The translations under genes were made by a program, and so were the position numbers. The notes below the pieces were generated by a model that saw only the letters and a list, made by a program, of their open reading frames with translations, was not told where the DNA came from and searched no databases. A DNA stretch of 64,000 nucleotides from DASUNQ01 sp044866775 (GTDB taxonomy: Bacteria > Acidobacteriota > Thermoanaerobaculia > Multivoradales > UBA5704), in the NCBI GenBank assembly GCA_044866775.1, contig JBIOUG010000145.1:11015-75014 (forward strand), written 5' to 3'. This document shows positions 16,487-25,185 of the stretch, piece by piece (the first letter of the stretch is position 1; the number at the start of each line of letters is the position of its first letter).

Positions 16487-18175
16487 TTAGTGCACCGCTT
16501 GGCAATCGGGGCCGGCCGGGGCGCGGCAGATGCGGCCGTCGGTCTCGGGCGCGATTCCCTGCGGCTCCGCGGCGGCCAACGCCTGCCGCACCACCGCCTT
16601 GAGGTCCTGGCCGCTCGCCGCGCACTCCACCACCTGGTCGGGGCCGAGCATGGTGTAGCCGTCCTGGCCGCCGTGCGGGTCGAGGAGGAAGTCGGTCGTC
16701 GCCACCAGGAGCTGGTCCTCGGGCGCGACCGGCCGGGCGCCGTCGGGCGCCAGCCGCGTCAGGTTCGATGCCGCCTTGCGCCCGGTGTCGTGCACGAAGG
16801 CGAACCCGCTCACCTGGAGCCACCAGCCCTTGCCCGGCCAGCCCTCGACCGCGTGCTGGGTCACCTTGTCGAGGGTGCGGCCGTCGAGGCGGATCAAGCG
16901 CAGCGGCGCCGGGAAGCCGAACAGCTCCTCGAGGTGGCGGCGGGTGATCTCGCTCCCCGCCGCGAGGTCCTGGTTGAGGCGCAGCGTGCCCGAGTTGACG
17001 AACGCCGCCTCGGCGCCGCAGCCGGCGAGCGTCGCGACCATGGTATCGGTCACCCAGTCGCCGAGCGAGGTCTCCTCGCCGCGGATGGCGTTCTCCTCGC
17101 CGGCCAGGTGCGTGCGCGTCCGCCCCAGCACCTGCGAGAGGCAGTCCGCCGGCTCCGGCGGCTGCTGGCCGCCGCAGAACTGCTCCTCGTGCCGCCGCAG
17201 CCATTCGGAGACGACCGCCGCGACCTGCGGGTCTTCGGGCGGCGTCCGGCCGCTCAGCCGTCGGAAGTCGTGGACGACCTGGATCTCCCCGTCCGCGCCG
17301 CGCCGCAGCCGCACCACCGTCGCGGTGCGCGCATCGGCGTCGGCCTTGACCACCCATCGCCCCGCGACCTCGTGCGCCATGCGCTCATGGTCGTGGCCGC
17401 CGACGATCAGGTCCGGCCCGGCGCTGCCGAGCTGGCGCAGGATCTCCTCGTCCTGCTGCCAGTCGAGGTGCGTCAGCGCCACCACCACCTCGGCGCCGGC
17501 GGCGCGAAGCGCCGCGCTCTGCTCGCGCGCGGTGGCCACCGGATCGCCGAAGGAGGTGATGTAGGCGGCCTTCTTGACGTCGGTCGTGATGCCGAAGATC
17601 CCGATGCGCAGCCCGCCGCTCTCGACGATCGTGTGCGGCACCAGGTTCGCCGCGGCGACCAGCGGCCGGCCCTCGGCGTCCGCAGCAAACTCGACGTTGC
17701 TCGACACCCAGGTGAACTGCGAGCCCTCGACGCGCCCGTCGAGCAGCGGCGCGTCGGCGAGCTTGTCGCGTTCGAACTCGTGGTTGCCGAAGACGGCGAA
17801 GAAGCGGCGGTCGAACGCCGCCGCGTCGCCGTCGAGCCGGTTCATGACGTCGATCATCTGCTCGCCCTGATAGAGCCGCGAGAGGAGCGATGGAAAAAGC
17901 AGGTCGCCGCCGTGGAGGAGCAGCAGGTCGGGGTGCTCGCGCTCGAGCTCGGCCCGCAGCACGCGCAGGCGCGCCAGCCCTCCCACCGCGCCGCCCTCCA
18001 CGCCCTCGATGCGGTAGACGTCGTTGACGGCGAGCAGCACCGCCTCCCCCGCCGCAGGCGCGGCGGCCGGCGGCGGCGCCGTAGCGCAAGCCGTGAGGAA
18101 GGTCAGAGAAAAAAAGATCAGGTAGGGAAAGACACCCGTCGCCGTTGCGGCGCGCGCCCGAGCTCGGTTGTGCAT
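16487..18175 (-). CDS. 5'-nucleotidase/2',3'-cyclic phosphodiesterase-like lipoprotein
   Basis: 562 aa, exported by a signal with core VFPYLIFFSLTFLTAC (lipobox LTAC). The calcineurin-like phosphoesterase domain shows VNDVYRIEG, LLHGGDLLFPS (metal-binding D), FAVFGNHEFERDK (GNHE), VALTHLDW and VGGHDHE (GHDH). These are the metal-site blocks of the UshA/CpdB family. The C-terminal 5'-nucleotidase domain follows (GDWVTDTMVATL, FVNSGTLRLN, DGYTMLGP). Position 1 of the first motif reads N where the family usually has DxH, so the metal site may be altered. Probably a periplasmic enzyme releasing phosphate from nucleotides. Confidence 0.87.
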   Translation of the reverse strand: MHNRARARAATATGVFPYLIFFSLTFLTACATAPPPAAAPAAGEAVLLAVNDVYRIEGVEGGAVGGLARLRVLRAELEREHPDLLLLHGGDLLFPSLLSRLYQGEQMIDVMNRLDGDAAAFDRRFFAVFGNHEFERDKLADAPLLDGRVEGSQFTWVSSNVEFAADAEGRPLVAAANLVPHTIVESGGLRIGIFGITTDVKKAAYITSFGDPVATAREQSAALRAAGAEVVVALTHLDWQQDEEILRQLGSAGPDLIVGGHDHERMAHEVAGRWVVKADADARTATVVRLRRGADGEIQVVHDFRRLSGRTPPEDPQVAAVVSEWLRRHEEQFCGGQQPPEPADCLSQVLGRTRTHLAGEENAIRGEETSLGDWVTDTMVATLAGCGAEAAFVNSGTLRLNQDLAAGSEITRRHLEELFGFPAPLRLIRLDGRTLDKVTQHAVEGWPGKGWWLQVSGFAFVHDTGRKAASNLTRLAPDGARPVAPEDQLLVATTDFLLDPHGGQDGYTMLGPDQVVECAASGQDLKAVVRQALAAAEPQGIAPETDGRICRAPAGPDCQAVH

Positions 18176-18231
18176 GGTGCCCACAAATCTACAACGGTAG
18201 CCCTCGGCGTGCGCACGCCGGAGGGCGGCTG

Positions 18232-18717
18232 CTACGCGCGAACCGCCGGCCAGGCGCCCAGCAGCCGCCGGACGAGGACCAGCTCGCCCACATGGTAGGC
18301 GTTGTGGTCGGCCACCAGGAGCGCCTCGCGCAGCACGGTCTGGCCGCTGCCGTGCGGGATCGGAGCGAAGAGGTCGGTCGCCGGGCTGGCGACCAGGTCG
18401 ATCATCGCCGCCAGGTCGGCGCGGAAGGCGGCGAGGCTGCGGTCCCAGGCGCCGTCGTCCGGCGGCTCGGCGCTGCGCGGCCAGTAGCCCTCCGGCCACT
18501 CCGGCGACTCGTGGGCGGCGCTGCGGCTGAACTCGAGGATGTCCCACTGCGCGATGCGCAGGTGCTCGACGAGCTCCCACGCGCTGTGCGCCGCCCCGGG
18601 CGGGCGGGTCCCGCGCAGCGCGGGCGGCAGCCCCGCCACCGCCGCGTCGAAGGTCAGGTGCGCGCTGCCGCCGCGCAGCAGCTCGCGCAGGTGTTGGCGG
18701 AGAGATTCGTCGCTCAT
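18232..18717 (-). CDS. DinB-like protein
   Basis: 161 aa. Likely four-helix DinB fold: N-terminal helix LRQHLRELLRGGSAHLTF, then HSAWELVEHLRIAQWDIL with a candidate metal His, and the C-terminal DHNAYHVGELVLVRRLLG block carrying two further His. Spacing matches the three-His metal site of the family. It is 18 nt downstream of the nucleotidyltransferase gene on the same strand. Activity is unknown. Confidence 0.8.
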   Translation of the reverse strand: MSDESLRQHLRELLRGGSAHLTFDAAVAGLPPALRGTRPPGAAHSAWELVEHLRIAQWDILEFSRSAAHESPEWPEGYWPRSAEPPDDGAWDRSLAAFRADLAAMIDLVASPATDLFAPIPHGSGQTVLREALLVADHNAYHVGELVLVRRLLGAWPAVRA

Positions 18718-18735
18718 CGTGTTGTATCCCGGCGC

Positions 18736-19227
18736 CTACTCGATCAGGCGGTCGAGGATCGCCTGCGGCACGAGCGGGCGCAGCGCGGGGTGCTGCTCGA
18801 GGAGCCGGGCGATGTCGGCGAGGTCCTTCTGCCGCTTGCTGGCGCGCCGCGTCGGGTCGCCGGCAGCCCAGACCTTCCCCTGCAGGACATCCTCCAGCCG
18901 AGCCACCGGCAGCCGATGACCCAGGACCTCGCGCACCTCGGCGCGCGCCGGGAACTCCTGGTAGCGCGGATCGACCTGCAACTGGATCCTCAGATCCGAG
19001 CCCGGCGCCGACAGGTTCACCGAGTGCGCGAAGCGCTCGGTCCGGATCGGCGGCCCGAACAGCGCCCCGATGCGCTCGATCTCGCCGGGGCCGAGCGCGA
19101 GGTCGAGGTCGAGGCTGACGACCGGCTCGGCGTACGCGTTGACCGCCTGACCGCCGATCACGCAATAGCGCGCGCCCGCCTCCTCGAGCACCCGCAGCGC
19201 CTGCTCGAGAAGGTCGGCGTGGTCCAT
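18736..19227 (-). CDS. Nucleotidyltransferase-fold protein (DUF6036/AbiEii-like)
   Basis: 163-aa small nucleotidyltransferase-like protein: ARYCVIGGQAVNAYAEP, then VVSLDLDLALGP, giving the GG...DxD pattern of the polymerase-beta-type fold. A C-terminal segment reads QGKVWAAGDPTRRASKRQKD and DLADIARLLE. The last segment (RxSKRxKDLxDIxRL) is common in AbiEii/DUF6036-type proteins, some of which act as toxin or abortive-infection nucleotidyltransferases. No antitoxin partner lies beside it. The ATG at 19227 is preceded by GGAGGACGGTGACC. No role can be assigned from context. Confidence 0.7.
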   Translation of the reverse strand: MDHADLLEQALRVLEEAGARYCVIGGQAVNAYAEPVVSLDLDLALGPGEIERIGALFGPPIRTERFAHSVNLSAPGSDLRIQLQVDPRYQEFPARAEVREVLGHRLPVARLEDVLQGKVWAAGDPTRRASKRQKDLADIARLLEQHPALRPLVPQAILDRLIE

Positions 19228-19450
19228 GGTCACCGTCCTCCAGAACGTCGCCGCCTGCATTGGAGAGATCCTCTCGGTACTCGGCGCGCCCGCCGATTGG
19301 CGCCAGCAGAGGCTAATGGAACCGCCGGCGCGCGTCGAGAAGGGTATCTCCTCCGAGGGGCGAGAACACCATCGCCTATGGCGCGCGCACCATAGAACAT
19401 CGATGGTGTTGCACCTGGCGATGTCCACGTAAGGTCTGTCCCAGCAGGGT

Positions 19451-20040
19451 TTGGGCCCCGCGCAACCGTTCTACCTCGACCTCAAGACCGGGGTCACCTC
19501 CCCCAACCCGCAGGTCACCTTCAGCTCCCGGTGGCCCCGAGCCCGCTGGCTGCCTGCGCCGGCTGGAAGAGGGCGGTGCTCAAGATCAACCTCGCGGGCT
19601 GCGCCCAGGCCAACGTCGTCGTCGAGTACGAGGGGCTGCCCCAACTCTGGACGGTGAACCTCGGCGACTCGCCGACCAACGACGGGTACGCCGGCGACGC
19701 CGGCACCACCCCGAACAACGCCGAGATGTGGATCGTCGACGAGCGGATGTCGGTCGTGAACGGCAGCAACAACCCGGCGGCGATCGACAACCCGCTGCTG
19801 CGGCTCGACCTCTCGCTCACCGACAGCGCGATGAAGTTCGTGGTGAAGAACCAGTTCCTGAGCTGGGGCCAGCCCTACGGCTTGATCCAGATGCCGGCCA
19901 CCAAGCACCTGTACGCCGTCCCCGACACTCTCGTGCCGGCGCAGGCGTCGTTGATCTACCTCGGCCTCAACGAGGTCATCACCGGCCGCCCCGACCGCCA
20001 GGGGTGCGGCGCCCGCCGGGTGCTCATCACGCTGCAGTAG
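19451..20040 (+). pseudogene. Remnant of a secreted or surface protein, 5'-truncated and frameshifted
   Basis: Two plus-strand frames read as one protein: GPAQPFYLDLKTGVTSPNPQ first, then after a one-base shift near 19530 APSPLAACAGWKRAVLKIN. It continues VVVEYEGLPQLWTVNLGDSP to the stop at 20038-20040. No start codon or signal peptide is found, and the upstream DNA is not coding. A start at the GTG at 19531 would give a 169-aa protein, but it would cut off the clearly related upstream stretch. Function unknown. Confidence 0.5.
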
Positions 20041-20135
20041 CCCGGCCGCCGAGCGCCAACCCGCGGCGGTCCGGCGCGACGACGAGAGCGCCGGGCCGCC
20101 GCGGGTCCTTGCGCGGGCCGCCCGCAGTCCCCGTG

Positions 20136-20141
20136 TACCAT
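20136..20141 (+). promoter_or_regulatory. -10-like hexamer of trmFO (near-leaderless)
   Basis: TACCAT ends 8 nt before the trmFO ATG at 20150, and no Shine-Dalgarno lies in between. The spacing suggests the transcript starts within a few nucleotides of the start codon. Confidence 0.35.
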
Positions 20142-20149
20142 TGCCCCCT

Positions 20150-21562
20150 ATGACGCGACCCGATGCCGGCGCGAGCCTCGGCCCGGTGCATGTCGTCGGC
20201 GGCGGGTTCGCCGGCGCCGAGTGCGCCTGGCAGCTCGCCGAGCGCGGCGTGCCGGTCGTGCTCCACGAGATGCGGCCGGGAAAAGGGACACCGGCGCACA
20301 AGACCGGCGACGTGGCCGAGCTGGTGTGCAGCAACTCGCTGCGCAGCGACGACCCGCTGCACGCCGCGGGGCTGCTCAAGCGCGAGATGGAGGCGTTCGG
20401 GTCGCTGGTCATCGGCAGCGCCCGCCGCGCCGCCGTGCCGGCCGGGAGCGCGCTCGCCGTCGACCGCGAGCGCTTCGCCCGTCTCGTCACCTCGGCGCTC
20501 GCGGCCCACCCGCTGGTCACCATGCGCCGCGAGGAGGTGACCGAGCTGCCCGCGGGCGACGTCGTCGTCGCCACCGGTCCGCTCACCTCGGAGCCCATGG
20601 CCGCGCTGCTCCAGCGGCTCCTCGGCAGCGACTCTCTCTACTTCTACGACGCCATCGCCCCCATCGTGGACGGCGAGAGCCTCGACCAGGGCAAGCTCTT
20701 CTGGCAGTCGCGCTACGGCAAGGGCGGGGGCGACGACTACCTGAACGCGCCCATGGACCGCGAGCAGTACGCCGCCTTCCACCAGGCCGTGCTGGAGGCC
20801 GAGGTGCTGCCGCTCCACGAGTTCGAGCAGGCCCTCTTCTTCGAGGGCTGCCTGCCGATCGAGGAGCTGGCGCGGCGCGGCCGCGACACGCTCCGCTTCG
20901 GGCCGATGAAGCCGGTCGGGCTCACCGCTCCCGACGGCCGCCGCCCGTGGGCCGTGGTACAGCTCCGCCAGGAGGACCTGGCGAAGAGTCATTTCAATCT
21001 GGTCGGCTTCCAGTCGCGGATGCGCTGGCCCGAGCAGGAGCGCGTGCTACGGATGATCCCGGGGCTCGAGCAGGCGCGCTTCGTGCGCTTCGGGCAGGTG
21101 CACCGCAACACCTTCGTCAACGCGCCGGTCCACCTCGACGTGTTATACCGGGTGCGGAACGAGCCGCGGGTGCGCCTGGCGGGGCAGATCACCGGCGTCG
21201 AGGGCTACCTCGAGTCGGCGGCGACGGGGCTCGCGATCGGGCTCTATCTGTCCCTCGAGCGGCGGCTGGAGCGCGCCGCCGCCGAGCGGCGCGGTGGGCC
21301 GCCCGAGCCGTTTCCGGCGACGACGGCGCTCGGGGCGCTGGCGCGGCACCTGACCGAGTCGGACCCGCGCCACTTCCAGCCGGCCAACATCAACTACGGC
21401 CTCTTCGCCGAGCTGCCCGGGCGGGTGCGCAAAGGCGACCGGCGGGCGGCCTACGCCGAGCGGGCGCGCGAGGAGCTGTTCGCCTGGGCTGCGCGCCAAG
21501 GGTTGACCACGGCAACGTCGCCGGTCGCCGAGCCCGTGCCGGCTGGCGCGGAAGGTGCGTGA
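20150..21562 (+). CDS. trmFO: TrmFO, folate-dependent tRNA (uracil-54-C5) methyltransferase
   Basis: FAD/NAD-type enzyme of 470 aa that makes ribothymidine 54 in the tRNA T-loop using methylenetetrahydrofolate. The N-terminal FAD site is VHVVGGGFAGAECAWQLA. Family hallmarks follow: HEMRPGKGTPAHKT, ELVCSNSLRSD with the first functional Cys, and FFEGCLPIEELARRG with the second. Others are GPMKPVGL, HRNTFVNAP and the C-terminal NINYGLFAELP. The ATG at 20150 is preferred over a TTG 9 nt upstream. xerC starts 4 nt after the stop, and trmFO-xerC-hslV-hslU is a gene order known from other bacteria. Confidence 0.96.
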   Translation: MTRPDAGASLGPVHVVGGGFAGAECAWQLAERGVPVVLHEMRPGKGTPAHKTGDVAELVCSNSLRSDDPLHAAGLLKREMEAFGSLVIGSARRAAVPAGSALAVDRERFARLVTSALAAHPLVTMRREEVTELPAGDVVVATGPLTSEPMAALLQRLLGSDSLYFYDAIAPIVDGESLDQGKLFWQSRYGKGGGDDYLNAPMDREQYAAFHQAVLEAEVLPLHEFEQALFFEGCLPIEELARRGRDTLRFGPMKPVGLTAPDGRRPWAVVQLRQEDLAKSHFNLVGFQSRMRWPEQERVLRMIPGLEQARFVRFGQVHRNTFVNAPVHLDVLYRVRNEPRVRLAGQITGVEGYLESAATGLAIGLYLSLERRLERAAAERRGGPPEPFPATTALGALARHLTESDPRHFQPANINYGLFAELPGRVRKGDRRAAYAERAREELFAWAARQGLTTATSPVAEPVPAGAEGA

Positions 21563-21565
21563 GGT

Positions 21566-22498
21566 ATGCGCAAGCTGATCCACCGCTTCCTCGAGCACCT
21601 CGGCGAGGAGCGCGGGGTCTCGCGGCACACGCTCCGCGCCTACGAGGGCGATCTTCTCCGCTTCCTCGACTTCCTCGCGCGCGACTTCCTGGCCAAGGCG
21701 CCGGAGGCGGTGCGGCCCGAGGAGATCGACGCCCTCGCGGTGCGCTCCTTCTTGGCCGCCGAGACCCGGCGCGGCCTCGGCCGCCGCAGCCAGGGGCGGG
21801 CGCTGGCGGCGATCCGCAGCCTCTTCCGCTTCGCCTGCCGCGAGGGGACGCTCGCCGCCAACCCGGCGCGCGCCGTGCGCACCCCGAAGCACCCGCACCA
21901 CCTGCCGCGCCACCTGCGTCCGGGGGAGGTCGAGAAGCTGATCGAGGCGCCGGCGGGCGAGGGGCCGCTCGCCCTGCGCGACCGCGCCATCGTCGAGCTG
22001 CTCTACGCCGCCGGCCTCCGCGTCGGGGAGCTCGTGGCGCTCGACTGGCCGGACGTCGACCTCGCGGCGCGCGTCCTCCGCGTCGTCGGCAAGGGCGGCA
22101 AGGAGCGGATGGTCCCCTTCGGCAATCCGGCGGCCGACGCCCTGCGCGCCTGGCTGGCGGTCTGGGACGAGGTGCGGGACAGCGAGCCGCGCACCGAGAC
22201 GCCGGGCGAGGGCGAGCCCGTGTTCCTCAACCGCAGCGGCGCCCGGCTGGGCGATCGCTCGGTGCGGACTCTCGTCGACCGCTGGACGGCGACGGCGGGG
22301 ATCCCGGCCGGCGTCCACCCGCACACCCTGCGCCACACCTTCGCGACACACCTCCTCGAAGCCGGCGCCGACCTGCGCGCGATCCAGGAGCTGCTCGGAC
22401 ACAGCTCGCTGTCGACCACCCAGAAGTACACGCACCTGGAAGTCGAGCGGCTGCTGGCGGTCTATCGCGACGCGCACCCGCGGGCGCGGCGCAAGTGA
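21566..22498 (+). CDS. xerC: XerC-type tyrosine recombinase
   Basis: 310-aa site-specific recombinase. The N-terminal SAM-like core-binding domain runs about 1-85 (GVSRHTLRAYEGDLLRFLDF). The catalytic domain has LLYAAGLRVGELVALDW (first catalytic Arg), HTLRHTFATHLLEAGADL (HxxR) and LGHSSLSTTQKYTHLE, with H and the Tyr nucleophile in YTH. Family length and complete catalytic set. Its position between trmFO and hslV supports the housekeeping XerC role, resolving chromosome dimers with XerD at dif, rather than a mobile-element integrase. Confidence 0.93.
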   Translation: MRKLIHRFLEHLGEERGVSRHTLRAYEGDLLRFLDFLARDFLAKAPEAVRPEEIDALAVRSFLAAETRRGLGRRSQGRALAAIRSLFRFACREGTLAANPARAVRTPKHPHHLPRHLRPGEVEKLIEAPAGEGPLALRDRAIVELLYAAGLRVGELVALDWPDVDLAARVLRVVGKGGKERMVPFGNPAADALRAWLAVWDEVRDSEPRTETPGEGEPVFLNRSGARLGDRSVRTLVDRWTATAGIPAGVHPHTLRHTFATHLLEAGADLRAIQELLGHSSLSTTQKYTHLEVERLLAVYRDAHPRARRK

Positions 22499-22541
22499 AC
22501 ACGTGAAAAGAAAAGATTTCTGGGTAAGGAGACCTGCCTAG

Positions 22542-23108
22542 GTGGCCCCGGTTCGCTTCGCGTGTACTCCCGGCGGCGCCGTGGCCCGCGGCCGGCGCCG
22601 GCTGCGGCGCTTCCTCCTGGGCCTCAGCCTCTTCATGCTTGCCGTCGGCGCCGTGGCGCTCGTCTTCAAGCAGATCGGCGGTGGCCTCCTCGCCTGGGTC
22701 GTAGCCGTCGTGCTCTGGATCGCCTGGCGGATGTCGAGCGATGCGGAGCTCCTCTGGCTGGAGCTCGATCGAGGCATGCTGACCATCCGCATGCGCTGGC
22801 AGCGCGAGCGGGTGCCGCTCGGCGGCGCCACGGCGCGGCGGCTGACGCCGGAGGAGACGGCGCACCTCGAGCGGCTGGCGTCGACCGGGGGGGTCGTGGC
22901 CGGCAGCGGCGGCTTCGAGTCGCACCTCCTGGGCGAGCTCGACCTCTACGCCTCCGACCTCGCCCACGCCGTCTTGGTCGAGCTGCCCGAGCGGCGGCTG
23001 GTGGTGACGCCGGACGACCCCGACGGCTTCGTCGCCGCCGTGGCCGGTGTCACCCTCTCCCATGTGGGAGAGGGGCCAGGGGTGAGGGAGATCGGATCAA
23101 CGCAGTAA
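22542..23108 (+). CDS. Two-TM membrane protein; C-terminus derived from a repeat element
   Basis: 188 aa, GTG start with AAGGAG 10 nt ahead. A basic N-terminus precedes two hydrophobic helices (about residues 25-42 and 48-63). A cytosolic beta-rich part follows (AELLWLELDRGMLTIRMRWQ and ERRLVVTPDDPDGFVAAVAG) that recalls bacterial PH-like domains. The last 17 residues (LSHVGEGPGVREIGSTQ) are encoded by a hairpin repeat element at 23053-23110, so the original end probably lay near AAVAG. It sits between xerC and hslV. Function unknown. Confidence 0.6.
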   Translation: MAPVRFACTPGGAVARGRRRLRRFLLGLSLFMLAVGAVALVFKQIGGGLLAWVVAVVLWIAWRMSSDAELLWLELDRGMLTIRMRWQRERVPLGGATARRLTPEETAHLERLASTGGVVAGSGGFESHLLGELDLYASDLAHAVLVELPERRLVVTPDDPDGFVAAVAGVTLSHVGEGPGVREIGSTQ

Positions 23109-23110
23109 GG
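23053..23110 (+). repeat. REP-like hairpin element, copy 1
   Basis: A perfect 10-bp stem with a 2-nt loop (CCCTCTCCCA / TGGGAGAGGG, 23053-23074) is followed by GGCCAGGGGTGAGGG and then GATCGGATCAACGCAGTAAG. The last 20-nt block recurs with one change at 26288-26307. The element supplies the 3' end and stop of the preceding gene. Confidence 0.75.
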
Positions 23111-23209
23111 GTCGAATCGGCGTCACTTCTGGCCCAAAAAGGCACGGTGGCTCGCCAGAACGAAGGTCCCCTCTCCGAAGCTGCCGGCGAACAACGGGTC
23201 CATTTTCTA

Positions 23210-23215
23210 TACAAT
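23210..23215 (+). promoter_or_regulatory. -10-like hexamer of hslV (near-leaderless)
   Basis: TACAAT (5/6 to TATAAT) ends 9 nt before the hslV GTG, and no Shine-Dalgarno is present. A -35 element is not evident. Confidence 0.45.
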
Positions 23216-23224
23216 CTCCCGCCC

Positions 23225-23767
23225 GTGACGACGACTCATTCGACCACCGTCCTCCTGGTGCGCCGGGATGGCCATGTCTGCATGGCCAGCGACGGCCAGG
23301 TGACGATGAACAACACGACCATCGTCAAGTCGGGCGCGCGCAAGGTGCGGCGGGCCGGCAAGGGGAAGGTGCTGGTCGGCTTCGCCGGCGGCGGCGCCGA
23401 CGCGCTGGCCCTCTTCACCCGTCTCGAGGCCAAGCTCGACGAGTTCAGCGGCAACCTCGACAAGGCGGTCGTCGAGCTGGCCAAGGACTGGCGCACCGAC
23501 CGCGCGCTGCGCCAGCTCCAGGCCGTCCTGCTGGTGACCGACAAGGACAAGAGCTACTTCGTCTCGGGCGCCGGCGAGCTGCTGCAGCCGGACGAGGAGG
23601 ACGGCATCCTGGCGATCGGCTCCGGCGCCAACTACGCGCTCGCCGCGGCGCGCGCCCTGCTGCGCCACACCACCATGACCGCCGGCGACATCGTGCGCGA
23701 GGCGATGCGCATCGCCGCCGAGATCTGCATCTTCACCAACGACCGCCTGACGGTCGAGGAGCTTTGA
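23225..23767 (+). CDS. hslV: HslV, ATP-dependent protease subunit
   Basis: 180-aa proteasome-related peptidase that forms the two-ring chamber of HslVU (ClpQY). The block STTVLLVRRDGHVCMASDGQ aligns with the mature N-terminus of known HslV, where a Thr is the nucleophile. A short propeptide (about 6 residues, MTTTHS) must therefore be removed. Other family motifs are KVRRAGKGKVLVGFAGG, LLVTDKDKSYFVSGAGE, GILAIGSGANYALAAARAL and AAEICIFTNDRLTVEEL. I chose the GTG at 23225 rather than the far upstream in-frame start because upstream codons cross the promoter region. hslU begins 5 nt after the stop. Confidence 0.96.
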   Translation: MTTTHSTTVLLVRRDGHVCMASDGQVTMNNTTIVKSGARKVRRAGKGKVLVGFAGGGADALALFTRLEAKLDEFSGNLDKAVVELAKDWRTDRALRQLQAVLLVTDKDKSYFVSGAGELLQPDEEDGILAIGSGANYALAAARALLRHTTMTAGDIVREAMRIAAEICIFTNDRLTVEEL

Positions 23768-23772
23768 AGTCG

Positions 23773-25182
23773 ATGTCCACGAAGGTCAAGGCCAAGCTCC
23801 CCGCCGGGGAGAGCCTCGTCGAGTCGGCGCCCGGGGCGCTCGACGACATGGCGCCGCGCCAGATCGTGGCCGAGCTCGACAAGTACGTCGTCGGCCAGCA
23901 CCAGGCCAAGCGCGCCGTCGCCATCGCCCTGCGCAACCGCTGGCGGCGCCAGCAACTGCCGCCCGAGATCGGCGACGAGATCGCGCCCAAGAACATCCTG
24001 ATGATCGGCCCCACCGGGGTCGGCAAGACCGAGATCGCGCGGCGGCTCGCGAAGCTGGCGCGCGCCCCGTTCCTGAAGGTCGAGGCGAGCAAGTTCACCG
24101 AGGTCGGCTACGTCGGCCGCGACGTCGAGTCGATGGTGCGCGACCTGGTCGAGATCGCCGTCGGCATGGTGCGCGAGGAGAAGCGCGAGGCGGTGCGCGA
24201 GGCCGCCGCGGCGCGCGCCGAGGACCGCCTGCTGCAGCTCCTGGTGCCGCCGCGGCCGGTGTCGAGCTACCTGCGCTCGGAGACCGAGGAGGACGTCGAC
24301 GAGCTGGGGGCGACGCGTGAGAAGTTCCGCGCCAAGCTGCGCTCGGGCGCCCTCGACGCGCGCTACGTCGAGATCGAGGTCGAGGAGGCGAGCTTCCCGA
24401 GCATGGAGATGTTCACCCCGCAGGGCGTCGAGGAGGTGGGGATCAACATCAAGGACATGCTCCCCGGCCTCTTCGGGCGCAAGAAGAAGCAGCAGGTGAC
24501 CGTCGCCGAGGCGCGCGAGATCCTGCAGCAGCAGGAGTCGGAGAAGCTGATCGACCGCGCGCAGGTGGCGCGCGAGGCGCGGGCGCGGGTCGAGCAGGGC
24601 GGCATCATCTTCCTCGACGAGATCGACAAGATCGCCGGCCGCGAGGGGACGCGCGGCCCGGACGTCTCGCGCGAGGGCGTGCAGCGCGACCTGCTGCCGA
24701 TCGTCGAGGGGACGACGGTGTCGTCGAAGTACGGCGTCGTCAAGACCGACCACATCCTCTTCGTCGCCGCCGGCGCCTTCCACGTCAGCAAGCCGTCGGA
24801 CATGATCCCGGAGCTCCAGGGGCGGTTCCCGATCCGGGTCGAGCTCGACGCCCTGACCGAGCAGGACTTCGTGCGCATCCTGACCGAGCCCGAGACGGCG
24901 CTCACCAAGCAGTACGCGGCCCTCCTTTCGACCGAGGGGCTGGCGCTCGCCTTCACCGACGACGCGGTGGCCGAGATCGCCCGCCTCGCCGTCGAGGTCA
25001 ACTCGACGACCGAGAACATCGGCGCCCGGCGCCTGGCGACGCTCATGGAGCGGGTGCTCGACGAGGTCTCCTTCGGCGCCCCCGACATGGCCGGCGTCTC
25101 GCTCGACGTCGACGGCGCCTACGTCCGCCGCGCGCTGGTGGACATCGTCAAGGACCAGGATCTTTCGCGGTACGTGCTCTAG
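23773..25182 (+). CDS. hslU: HslU, ATPase subunit of HslVU protease
   Basis: 469-aa AAA+ unfoldase that feeds substrates to HslV. Motifs: KYVVGQHQAKRAVAIALRNR at the N-terminus, Walker A LMIGPTGVGKTEIARRLA, pore motif GYVGRD, an I-domain insertion of about 150 residues, Walker B GGIIFLDEIDKI, and sensor and arginine-finger regions in QGRFPIRVELDAL. The C-terminus DLSRYVL docks into HslV. The ATG at 23773 has GAGGAG 12 nt ahead; a TTG at 23764 overlapping the hslV stop is an alternative. Together with hslV it is a complete protease. Confidence 0.96.
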   Translation: MSTKVKAKLPAGESLVESAPGALDDMAPRQIVAELDKYVVGQHQAKRAVAIALRNRWRRQQLPPEIGDEIAPKNILMIGPTGVGKTEIARRLAKLARAPFLKVEASKFTEVGYVGRDVESMVRDLVEIAVGMVREEKREAVREAAAARAEDRLLQLLVPPRPVSSYLRSETEEDVDELGATREKFRAKLRSGALDARYVEIEVEEASFPSMEMFTPQGVEEVGINIKDMLPGLFGRKKKQQVTVAEAREILQQQESEKLIDRAQVAREARARVEQGGIIFLDEIDKIAGREGTRGPDVSREGVQRDLLPIVEGTTVSSKYGVVKTDHILFVAAGAFHVSKPSDMIPELQGRFPIRVELDALTEQDFVRILTEPETALTKQYAALLSTEGLALAFTDDAVAEIARLAVEVNSTTENIGARRLATLMERVLDEVSFGAPDMAGVSLDVDGAYVRRALVDIVKDQDLSRYVL

Positions 25183-25185
25183 CCA

